This document shows, piece by piece, positions 6,824-14,097 of a DNA stretch of 20,256 bases. Both the position numbers and the translations under genes were made by a program. The stretch covers positions 1 through 20,256 of the forward strand of contig CAZPBN010000027.1 of the NCBI GenBank assembly GCA_964584935.1. The letters are read 5' to 3'. Position 1 is the stretch's first letter, and each line of letters begins with the position of its first letter. Source of the stretch: CAZPBN01 sp964584935. GTDB lineage: Bacteria > Acidobacteriota > Aminicenantia > Aminicenantales > Aminicenantaceae. The notes beneath the pieces were generated by a model, which worked only from the letters and a program-made list of their open reading frames with translations, did not search any database and was not told the DNA's origin.

Positions 6824-9538
6824 ATGAATTATATAAAAAAAATAACTTTTATATTGCTTCTCTCATTTATCGTAATTTATTCCTTCCATTGCAAAAAGGA
6901 AGAAGAGCCTGAATTCCATATCCCCGTCAAAAAATTCAAGAAAATTCAATTATACAGATTTATTGATCATATCTCTGAAGATAATATCAAGGAATCTCCT
7001 CTTGAAAATATAATAAAAAATTTCAAGCTTATTAAAGAAAAAGCAATCAACAAATGGAAGTACATTCCTGAGCTATCCACTTCTTCTATAGAAATGTGGG
7101 CGTTTACCACTTCCCACCAGATACTGGGAAATCCTCATAAAAGAGAACTGGAAGATATAAATCTGTTCAGCAATGATGAAGAAGTCAATTTTTCTTATTC
7201 GTTCCCTTCCAAACAGACAAGCTGGAATTGGTATGATACAAATGAGAAACTCGATCTTAACCAATATGAAGGATATGACAAAGATGAAAGGGGAGTGGTG
7301 ATTCCTGAAGGGAATTCCTTTGAATTCGAGAAATTTCTTCCGGAGGGAAATATCACCATAGATTTTCATATTGTGAATAAACAATGGAAGAAATACAAAC
7401 CAGAATTCAATGTTACCTTTAACAATAAAATAATAAAAAAAATAAAAGTAACAAAAAGAAAATGGTACAGAATCCGGACCAAAACTCCCATGGGAAATTA
7501 TCTCATAGGATTGAAACCGGTCAATCCCGGTGCTAAAAACCAAACAAATGATGAACATTGTGTGACTTTAGGTTTGGTGAGAATGGTTGCCTCCTCTGAT
7601 ATTGTCTTTTTATCTCAGCCGAGAAAAAACAAATTGAATCCCAATGAACAAAATTATGAATTTCATTACCGCACTCCCAGAGTTCTTTCCAAAGGAAAGA
7701 AAAATCTCTCAAGACAAATGTATCTGTATTTATATCAATTAAAGGGAAAACATCCTATTTATGATTCCGGAATAAAGGAAAATCCTTTATCCATAAAAAA
7801 GAAAATTACAATTGGTGAACATACCTATAATGTAATCATTGCCCCTTCAAAAAGTGCCTATCAAATACCTTTGAAAATTCCATCCAAAGCGTTTTTAGAA
7901 TTCGGATACGGAATACTGAATGAGTCACCAAGAAAAGATTCTAATGAAGTTTTTAAATTCCAGATTTTATTAAACCGTTCTTCAGAAAGCAAAGTGCTCT
8001 TTGATAAAAAGATATGCTGGGATGACCAAAAAGGATTTTTATACCAAACAATTGATCTCTCTGAATATTCAGGTAAGAAAGGGGAATTATCTTTTATAAC
8101 AGAAAAAGCAGAAGTCAATAAAAAGGATCAGAACACTCCTCCGGTGGTTCCCCTGTGGGTTAATCCTCTAATCTATACCAAACAGGAACAGCAGAGTATG
8201 AATGTGATTCTGATTTCTCTGGATACGCTTCGGGCTGATCATGTTGGTTGTTATGGATATCATAGAGACACAAGCCCTAACTTGGATCAATTTGCCAAGG
8301 ACAGCGTTGTATTCAAAAACACCTTCAGCACAACGTCATGGACTCTACCTGCTCATATTTCAATGCTGACCTCCCTGAACAGTCTCAATCATCAGGTCTA
8401 TTATCCCCAACAAAAAATGAACAAAGATATATACACCATGGCTGACTTTCTCAGAGTCAATCAATTTTATTGCGCTGGAATGACAGGAGGAGGTTATTTG
8501 AGTTCCAAATATGGCTTTTCAAAAGGTTTTGACTCTTATTATGGAGTAAGATTATACGGAGATAAATCCATTCGCTTTGATGAAGCGGAATTGATGGGAA
8601 AACTGGCTACGGATTGGCTGAGTCAAAATAAAGATAAGAAATTTTTTCTGTTTATCCATACATACCAGCCACATGATCCCTATATAAATCCTTCTCCTTT
8701 AGGTCAGGCTTTTGTGAGCAAAGATCCCAAATGGAAAAAAGTCAATCTTGGTAATATTTTTAAAGGAGATGTAAACCGATATAATGTTGAATTCTCAGAA
8801 AAAGAAAAACAAAATATCGTTGATCTTTATGATGGAGAAATTAAGTATACAGACTTTGTTCTGGTCAAACCTGTATTAGACAAATTAAAAGAATTGGGAA
8901 TCTACGAAAATTCTTTGATTATTATAACCAGTGACCATGGGGAAGAGTTATACGATCATAAAGCATGGCTTCACGACCATAATATTTACAATGAGGGAAT
9001 CAAGATTCCTCTCATCATTAAATTCCCTCGTTCTCTGTTCAAAGGAACGGTTATTCATAAAACTGCTGATATCACCGATATATTTCCCACCGTTCTTGAC
9101 CAAATGGATATTCACTTAAAAACGAATATTTTTGACGGCAAGTCCCTTTTTCCTCTTATTCAAGGCAAGGAAGAAAAAGAGAGGACTTTTATGACAGATC
9201 TGGCGATTAGAAACATCGACCAAGAGCCTCCGACTTTAATTTCCACAAATGATGGAAATTATAAACTGATATTGAATAAAACCATCACATCTCCTTATGC
9301 CAAAGAAAAGTGTGTGGAATTAGGAGGATCGCAGATTGAATTATACGATATGAACAAAGACCCGGGAGAAACTATCAATTTAGCGGAAAACAGAAAGTAC
9401 AGAGAGTTGTGTTTTAGGCTCTTAAATAAAATCAACGCTTATTACAAGAAAGCGGATTGGAAAAAGCAGGAAAAGGAAACAGTCGTCCTGGACGATGCTT
9501 TGAGGGAAAGACTGAAGTCATTGGGATATATCAAGTAA
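6824..9538 (+). CDS. Exported sulfatase/phosphotransferase-fold protein with long N-terminal beta-rich half
   Basis: A 904-residue protein of the alkaline-phosphatase superfamily. Residues 1-22 are a signal peptide ending in YSFH before Cys23, so it may be a lipoprotein, though SFHC is a weak lipobox. Residues ~160-235 and ~345-450 look like beta-sandwich domains; the latter ends in DLSEYSGKKGELSFIT, as in jelly-roll domains attached to some sulfatases. The catalytic domain starts at ~459: ISLDTLRADH (metal ligand Asp467), TTSWTLPAH with Thr507 at the nucleophile position, HTYQPHDPY, and TSDHGEELYDH (metal ligands Asp704 and His705). True sulfatases have Cys or Ser in C/S-x-P-x-R; Thr-x-P-x-H resembles phosphoethanolamine or phosphoglycerol transferases, so the leaving group could be phosphate. 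It ends in LKSLGYIK. The frame opens at a TTG at 6803, but the ATG at 6824 has GGAG eight bases upstream and begins the signal peptide. The substrate is unknown. Confidence 0.85.
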   Translation: MNYIKKITFILLLSFIVIYSFHCKKEEEPEFHIPVKKFKKIQLYRFIDHISEDNIKESPLENIIKNFKLIKEKAINKWKYIPELSTSSIEMWAFTTSHQILGNPHKRELEDINLFSNDEEVNFSYSFPSKQTSWNWYDTNEKLDLNQYEGYDKDERGVVIPEGNSFEFEKFLPEGNITIDFHIVNKQWKKYKPEFNVTFNNKIIKKIKVTKRKWYRIRTKTPMGNYLIGLKPVNPGAKNQTNDEHCVTLGLVRMVASSDIVFLSQPRKNKLNPNEQNYEFHYRTPRVLSKGKKNLSRQMYLYLYQLKGKHPIYDSGIKENPLSIKKKITIGEHTYNVIIAPSKSAYQIPLKIPSKAFLEFGYGILNESPRKDSNEVFKFQILLNRSSESKVLFDKKICWDDQKGFLYQTIDLSEYSGKKGELSFITEKAEVNKKDQNTPPVVPLWVNPLIYTKQEQQSMNVILISLDTLRADHVGCYGYHRDTSPNLDQFAKDSVVFKNTFSTTSWTLPAHISMLTSLNSLNHQVYYPQQKMNKDIYTMADFLRVNQFYCAGMTGGGYLSSKYGFSKGFDSYYGVRLYGDKSIRFDEAELMGKLATDWLSQNKDKKFFLFIHTYQPHDPYINPSPLGQAFVSKDPKWKKVNLGNIFKGDVNRYNVEFSEKEKQNIVDLYDGEIKYTDFVLVKPVLDKLKELGIYENSLIIITSDHGEELYDHKAWLHDHNIYNEGIKIPLIIKFPRSLFKGTVIHKTADITDIFPTVLDQMDIHLKTNIFDGKSLFPLIQGKEEKERTFMTDLAIRNIDQEPPTLISTNDGNYKLILNKTITSPYAKEKCVELGGSQIELYDMNKDPGETINLAENRKYRELCFRLLNKINAYYKKADWKKQEKETVVLDDALRERLKSLGYIK

Positions 9539-9671
9539 AAAAGACAGTTCATTATGATGATATTAGTGGTTTGAAAACTGTTTAAAAAGAAAGAAAATCC
9601 AATTCCTATAGAGTTTCAGTATTATTGTGTAAGAAATATTCGATTCGATACCATAAAAAAAATAAAAACGT

Positions 9672-9700
9672 TTGCAAATTCAGAATTATTTTTATAAAAT
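9672..9700 (+). promoter_or_regulatory. Candidate promoter of the nuo operon
   Basis: TTGCAA at 9672-9677 is followed by TATAAAAT at 9693-9700. Spacing is 17 if TAAAAT is taken as the -10, or 15 for TATAAA. It ends 23 bases before the nuoA start. The rest of the 185-base gap between the sulfatase gene and nuoA is AT-rich without other clear signals. ACAGTT (9544-9549) and AACTGT (9576-9581) could form a weak hairpin after the sulfatase gene. Confidence 0.4.
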
Positions 9701-9723
9701 TTATCCCTTTAATTTGAAAGAAA

Positions 9724-10071
9724 ATGACTGAAATATTTTTAGTTTTTCTAATTTTTGGATTGTTAGGGGCTGTTATGGTCGTGGTTAATAAAATTCTGGG
9801 CCCCAAACGAAGCCATCCAACCAAGAATAAACCATTTGAATGTGGAAGCCCTTATCTTCAAGAAGAAATCAGGCCTGTTCCCATCAAATATTATATAGTT
9901 GCTTTTCTTTTTCTGCTTTTTGATATAGAAGTGGTTTTTTTCTTTCCCTGGGCTTTGATTTTTAAAGAAATGGGAATATCAGCTCTTGTCTTTATGTTTG
10001 TTTATATATTCCTTCTTATAATTGGATTTATTTATGCCTGGAAAAAAGGAGCTTTCAATTGGGAAGAATAA
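9724..10071 (+). CDS. nuoA: NADH-quinone oxidoreductase subunit A
   Basis: Membrane subunit of complex I, 115 residues, with three hydrophobic segments (~2-24, 57-79 and 86-108). It carries the family signature FECGSPYLQEEIRPVPIKYY, then AFLFLLFDIEVVFFFPWA, including the conserved acidic loop residues that line the quinone-site entrance together with NuoD and NuoH. It is the first gene of the nuo operon. Only a weak GAAAG precedes the ATG. Its last 13 bases overlap nuoB, whose ribosome binding site lies inside this gene, so the two are probably translationally coupled. Confidence 0.95.
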   Translation: MTEIFLVFLIFGLLGAVMVVVNKILGPKRSHPTKNKPFECGSPYLQEEIRPVPIKYYIVAFLFLLFDIEVVFFFPWALIFKEMGISALVFMFVYIFLLIIGFIYAWKKGAFNWEE

Positions 10072-10571
10072 CCAAAAGAAGTCATTATAAAGAAAGATAT
10101 AAAAGTGATTTCCTTAGAACAAAAATCAATTATGTGTTGGGATGGGGACGAAAATATTCTATCTTTCATTATCCTTTTATAACCGCATGTTGCGGCATGG
10201 AATATATGTCTGCGGCATGTGCTCATTGGGATTTTGACCGTTTTGGCGTAGGGATGACAACTTTTTCTCCTAGACAATCCGATCTTTTATTCGTAGTGGG
10301 AACCATAACCCAGAAAGAAGCACCAGTACTCAAAACTGTTTATGACCAGATGGTTGAGCCCAAATGGGTTATTGCATGCGGTACCTGCGCTGTGAGCGGA
10401 GGGATATACGATAACTATGCTGTTATTCAAGGAATAGATCAAATTATTCCTGTTGACGTGTATATTCCCGGCTGTCCTCCCAGGCCTGAAACAATTTTAG
10501 ATGCTTTGGATAAACTTCAAGACAAAATACAACACCAAAAACATGATTGGCGATGGAAAGAAAAAAAATAA
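10059..10571 (+). CDS. nuoB: NADH-quinone oxidoreductase subunit B (N2 cluster)
   Basis: Peripheral-arm subunit, 170 residues, holding the terminal 4Fe-4S cluster N2 that reduces quinone. The ligands are the adjacent Cys44-Cys45 (ITACCGMEYM), Cys110 in CGTCAVSGG and Cys139 in IPGCPPRPE, all present. The start is a TTG at 10059, supported by AAGGAG at 10046-10051 seven bases upstream; no in-frame ATG precedes the conserved core. It overlaps nuoA by 13 bases and nuoC by 19 bases. Confidence 0.95.
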   Translation: MGRITKRSHYKERYKSDFLRTKINYVLGWGRKYSIFHYPFITACCGMEYMSAACAHWDFDRFGVGMTTFSPRQSDLLFVVGTITQKEAPVLKTVYDQMVEPKWVIACGTCAVSGGIYDNYAVIQGIDQIIPVDVYIPGCPPRPETILDALDKLQDKIQHQKHDWRWKEKK

Positions 10572-11035
10572 CTGAGGAACTCAAAGAGAAATTTCCTGAG
10601 AAAATAGTGGAAATCTCTACTCAGTTTAATGATGAGATTGTTTCCATTGAAAAAGATGCTCTCCTTGCCATTGCCCAATATCTAAAAAATCAACCCCGTG
10701 ATTATTCCATGCTTTTGGATTTAACCTGTGTTGATTATCAAGGGGAAAGCATGCGGTTTGAAATGGTCTATCATTTTTTCTCCCTTTCCAATAACCATAG
10801 ATTGCGGGTGAAAGCCAGGATAGCTTATAAAGACCTCAGCATAGATTCTTTAACGTCAATCTGGAAAAATGCCAATTGGCTGGAAAGAGAAGTCTATGAT
10901 ATGTTCGGAGTTCAATTTAAAGGACATCCGGATTTAAGGCGGCTCTTCATGTATGATGAGTTTGAAGGACATCCTTTACGCAAGGATTATCCTCTTCGCA
11001 AACGTCAGCCAATCATTAAATTGAGAAAAAAATGA
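10553..11035 (+). CDS. nuoC: NADH-quinone oxidoreductase subunit C
   Basis: Peripheral-arm 30 kDa-type subunit, 160 residues, without a metal centre; it contacts NuoB, NuoD and NuoI. The signature WLEREVYDMFGVQFKGHPDL, then RRLFMYDEFEGHPLRKDYPL, is complete. The frame could open at TTG 10547, but the ATG two codons later (10553) is the simpler start; neither has a clear Shine-Dalgarno, which suggests coupling to nuoB. It is a separate gene and not fused to nuoD as in Escherichia coli. Its stop codon overlaps the nuoD start as ATGA. Confidence 0.94.
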   Translation: MERKKITEELKEKFPEKIVEISTQFNDEIVSIEKDALLAIAQYLKNQPRDYSMLLDLTCVDYQGESMRFEMVYHFFSLSNNHRLRVKARIAYKDLSIDSLTSIWKNANWLEREVYDMFGVQFKGHPDLRRLFMYDEFEGHPLRKDYPLRKRQPIIKLRKK

Positions 11036-12369
11036 CGACGACAACAAGAATACAGAAAGAAGCCAAAAAAGAAAACTTTATGATAAACATGGGGCCTTCT
11101 CACCCTGCCATGCACGGCACTATTCGTATCATGTTGGAACTGGATGGAGAAAAAGTGGTCAATTCAGAAGTTGAAGTCGGGTATCTCCACCGGGGATTTG
11201 AAAAAACTTGTGAACATAAAACTTATTTCAATCTGCTTCCTTATACGGATAGATTAAATTACGTTTCACCTCTTATCAATAATCTTGGATATGTGATGAC
11301 CATTGAAAAAATGATGGATATCACAGTGCCTGAACGGGCTCAATACATAAGAGTGATTATGAGCGAGTTGTCAAGAATTTCCGACCATCTCACCGCTCTT
11401 GCTGCCATGACTATGGAATGCGGCGCTTTTACCGTCTTCCTTTATCTCATTAAAGCAAGAGAAGAAATCTGGAATGTTATTGAACAAACCACAGGGGCAA
11501 GAATGACTACTTCTTATATTAGAATAGGAGGAGTCCGGGCTGACCTTCACCCGGATATAAATGCTCAAATGGATAAGGCAATGGAAACAACCAGGAAAGT
11601 ATTGAAAGATGTGAGAGGTCTCCTGGATAAAAATAAAATATGGATCGACAGAACCAGAAATGTTGCTGTTATTCCCCCTGAGATGGCCATCAATTATGGA
11701 TTCACCGGTCCCTGTCTTCGGGCTTCAGGGGTTAAGTACGATGTGCGCAAAGCTCATCCTTATCTGGTCTATGACAAAATTGATTTTGAAATACCCCTGG
11801 GGACGAAAGGAGATAATTACGACAGATATATGGTCCGGATGAATGAAATGGATCAGAGTATTCGAATTGTGGAGCAGGCAATGGAACAAATTCCAAAAGC
11901 ATCCGCACCGGATCATTCCCGCTCAAAAGGGATTAAACCAGCTGAAGCCATCAAACAATCAAGACAAAAATCCGTTAAAAGGAAAATTGAGCTTTCTCCA
12001 AATCTTAAAGGTTCTGAGAAGGGAAAGTATAAGGATATTCTATCAGATTGTAAAAATTGCTGTGTGCCTCCCAAAGAAGACACCTACACAAATATTGAAG
12101 GACTCATAAGTCACTTCAAATTTTTCATGAAAGAACATGGAATTAGACCACCGAAAGGAGATGTCTATTTTTCAGTTGAGGGAGGAAGCGGCGAGCTGGG
12201 ATACTACATCGTTTCTGATGGAACAGACACCCCCTACCGTTTGCATTTGAGAGGACCGTGTTTTCATATTGTTTCAGCCCTGGAAGAGATGATTAAAGGA
12301 CATTATATTGCCGACATTATTCCCACCTTTGGCTCAACCAACATGATAGGAGGAGAACTGGACAGATGA
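11032..12369 (+). CDS. nuoD: NADH-quinone oxidoreductase subunit D with a Lys-rich insertion
   Basis: Quinone-site 49 kDa-type subunit, 445 residues, related to the [NiFe]-hydrogenase large subunit but without nickel ligands. It starts with NMGPSHPAMHGTIRI, the quinone-binding loop with conserved histidines, and has the partner tyrosine region LPYTDRLNYVSP. The C-terminal half is normal (KGDVYFSVEGGSGELGYYIVSDG region) and ends in the canonical GELDR. Residues ~294-344 are unusual: where family members have a short linker, this one has about 40 extra, very Lys/Ser-rich residues ending in CKNCC (Cys340, 343, 344), just before VPPKED. The frame is open through it and the flanks align on both sides, so it is an in-frame insertion and not a frameshift. 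It starts by a 4-base overlap with nuoC. Confidence 0.95.
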   Translation: MTTTTRIQKEAKKENFMINMGPSHPAMHGTIRIMLELDGEKVVNSEVEVGYLHRGFEKTCEHKTYFNLLPYTDRLNYVSPLINNLGYVMTIEKMMDITVPERAQYIRVIMSELSRISDHLTALAAMTMECGAFTVFLYLIKAREEIWNVIEQTTGARMTTSYIRIGGVRADLHPDINAQMDKAMETTRKVLKDVRGLLDKNKIWIDRTRNVAVIPPEMAINYGFTGPCLRASGVKYDVRKAHPYLVYDKIDFEIPLGTKGDNYDRYMVRMNEMDQSIRIVEQAMEQIPKASAPDHSRSKGIKPAEAIKQSRQKSVKRKIELSPNLKGSEKGKYKDILSDCKNCCVPPKEDTYTNIEGLISHFKFFMKEHGIRPPKGDVYFSVEGGSGELGYYIVSDGTDTPYRLHLRGPCFHIVSALEEMIKGHYIADIIPTFGSTNMIGGELDR

Positions 12370-12839
12370 GTTCCGAATTTTCAAAAGAGACCAAGAAGAA
12401 AATTAACAAGATTATTTCCAGCTATCCGAAAAAAGAGGCAGCCCTTCTTCCTGTCCTCCATTTGACTCAACAAGAATTCGGACAAATAAGCGAAAGTGAA
12501 GAGAAGTTAGTGGCGGATTTATTGAACATCAACCCGATTAAAGTGCATGAAGTGGTCACTTTTTACACAATGTTTAACAGAAAACCGGTGGGTAAATATC
12601 ATATCCAGGTTTGTTCCAATCTAAGTTGTTCTCTTATGGGTTCTGAAAAAATCATCGATTATTTAAAAGAAAAATTAGGTATCAATCCAGGGGAAACCAC
12701 AGAGGATAATCTGTTTACCCTTTCGACCGTAGAATGTTTGGGAGCCTGTGAAGAAGCTCCCTGTATGATGGTTAATTATGATTATTATAGAAATTTAAAT
12801 AAGAAAAAAATAGATGAAACTTTTAAAAAGTTGAAATAG
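12366..12839 (+). CDS. nuoE: NADH-quinone oxidoreductase subunit E (2Fe-2S)
   Basis: NADH-module subunit of 157 residues with a helical N-terminus and a thioredoxin-like C-terminal domain that binds 2Fe-2S cluster N1a. The ligands Cys83 and Cys88 (VCSNLSC) and Cys124 and Cys128 (ECLGAC) have the standard CxxxxC and CxxxC spacing. The conserved VHEVVTFYTMF segment lies at ~60-70. The start overlaps nuoD as ATGA, and a strong AGGAGGAG sits at 12348-12355, within nuoD. This is the best ribosome binding site in the operon, which might favour expression of the NADH module. Confidence 0.95.
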   Translation: MSSEFSKETKKKINKIISSYPKKEAALLPVLHLTQQEFGQISESEEKLVADLLNINPIKVHEVVTFYTMFNRKPVGKYHIQVCSNLSCSLMGSEKIIDYLKEKLGINPGETTEDNLFTLSTVECLGACEEAPCMMVNYDYYRNLNKKKIDETFKKLK

Positions 12840-12843
12840 ACAA

Positions 12844-14088
12844 GTGAAAGAAAAAATTTTAACAGAACACTTTGGAATCAAAGATTTACATAAGATAGAC
12901 ACCTATCTAAAAAAAGAGGGATATAAATCTGTAAAAAAAGCGTTCAAAATGAAACCGGAGGAGATTCTGCAAGAAGTTAAAGAAGCAAATTTGAGAGGAA
13001 GGGGAGGAGCCGGATTTCCTGCCGGCGTGAAATGGGGATTTGTTCCCAAAGAAAGTAAAGCTCCTAAGTATTTATGTGTCAATGCCGATGAAGGAGAACC
13101 GGGAACTTTTAAAGACAGGTACATCATGTCTCATAATCCCCATCTTTTATTAGAAGGAATCATCATCACCAGTTTTTGTATAGGAATAAACAAGGCGTTT
13201 ATCTATATCAGAGGGGAATATGAAAAAATTGCCCAAAGGCTTGAAACAGCCATTTCAGAAGCCTATAACAAGGGATTCTTGGGAAAAAACATTTTAAAGG
13301 GAGGATTTGATCTCGATGTGTATGTACACCGCGGTGCCGGAGCCTATATATGCGGGGAGGAGACGGCTCTTTTAGAATCGCTGGAGGGAAAAAGGGGAAA
13401 CCCAAGGATAAAACCACCCTTCCCCGCTTCAATTGGACTTTTTAATTGTCCCACTGTTATCAATAACGTGGAGACTATTTCCAATATTCCGGTAATCATT
13501 CTCAAAGGGGCTAAATGGTTTACCGATATAGGAGTACCTAAAGACGGGGGAACCAGAATTTTCAGTGTGAGCGGAATGTTGAAAAATCCCGGGATATATG
13601 AATTGCCGATTGGAACAAATTTGAAAGACATTATATACAAATATGCCGGCGGATTGAACAATGGAGCAAAATTGAAAGCAGTTATTCCTGGTGGAATGTC
13701 AGCCCCTGTTTTAACCCCGGAAGAGATCGATATAAGTATGGATTGTGTTTCTTTGTTGGAAGCAAAATCCATGATCGGTTCCGCGGCGATCATTGTCATT
13801 GATGAGAGTGTCTCTATGCTTGATGTTTTGCAGAAAGTGACAAAATTCTATTCACATGAATCATGCGGCCAGTGCACTCCGTGCCGAATAGGAACTTCAT
13901 GGATAAACAAAACAGTAAACAGAATAGCAGATGGGAATGGAAAAATAGGAGATATCGATAACATTCATAGGCTGGCTCACAACATATTAGGAAAAACCCT
14001 CTGTCCTTTAGGAGATGCTGCGGCTATGCCTGTTATCTCCATAGTGGAAAAATTCAGAAAAGAAATAGAATCCTATATAGAGGGCTAA
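12844..14088 (+). CDS. nuoF: NADH-quinone oxidoreductase subunit F (FMN, NADH, N3 cluster)
   Basis: The NADH-oxidising flavoprotein of complex I, 414 residues. FMN and NADH motifs are complete: GRGGAGFPAGVKWGF (52-66), NADEGEPGTFKDR (80-92) and HRGAGAYICGEETALLESLE (162-181). Cluster N3 ligands are Cys341, 344 and 347 (SCGQCTPCR) plus Cys387 (LCPLGDAA). Because the nucleotide-binding motifs are intact, NADH is the likely donor, unlike in F420H2- or ferredoxin-fed complexes lacking this module. The start is a GTG four bases after nuoE, with no clear Shine-Dalgarno, so re-initiation after nuoE is likely. Confidence 0.95.
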   Translation: MKEKILTEHFGIKDLHKIDTYLKKEGYKSVKKAFKMKPEEILQEVKEANLRGRGGAGFPAGVKWGFVPKESKAPKYLCVNADEGEPGTFKDRYIMSHNPHLLLEGIIITSFCIGINKAFIYIRGEYEKIAQRLETAISEAYNKGFLGKNILKGGFDLDVYVHRGAGAYICGEETALLESLEGKRGNPRIKPPFPASIGLFNCPTVINNVETISNIPVIILKGAKWFTDIGVPKDGGTRIFSVSGMLKNPGIYELPIGTNLKDIIYKYAGGLNNGAKLKAVIPGGMSAPVLTPEEIDISMDCVSLLEAKSMIGSAAIIVIDESVSMLDVLQKVTKFYSHESCGQCTPCRIGTSWINKTVNRIADGNGKIGDIDNIHRLAHNILGKTLCPLGDAAAMPVISIVEKFRKEIESYIEG

Positions 14089-14097
14089 GATTAGATA

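Noticed and set aside
6730..6912. A 60-residue plus-strand frame overlapping the start of the sulfatase gene
   Set aside because: It overlaps the signal peptide of a well-supported gene in another frame and shows no motif or ribosome binding site.
7073..7558. A 161-residue Phe/Ile-rich minus-strand frame opposite the sulfatase N-terminal half
   Set aside because: Its composition simply mirrors Lys/Asn-rich coding on the plus strand, and there is no start signal.
9544..9581. Hairpin ACAGTT/AACTGT as a terminator after the sulfatase gene
   Set aside because: The stem has only six pairs with a 26-base loop and is followed by TTTAAAAAG, not a proper T-run.
13344..13799. A 151-residue minus-strand frame inside nuoF
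   Set aside because: It lies fully opposite highly conserved nuoF sequence, so it is a shadow.
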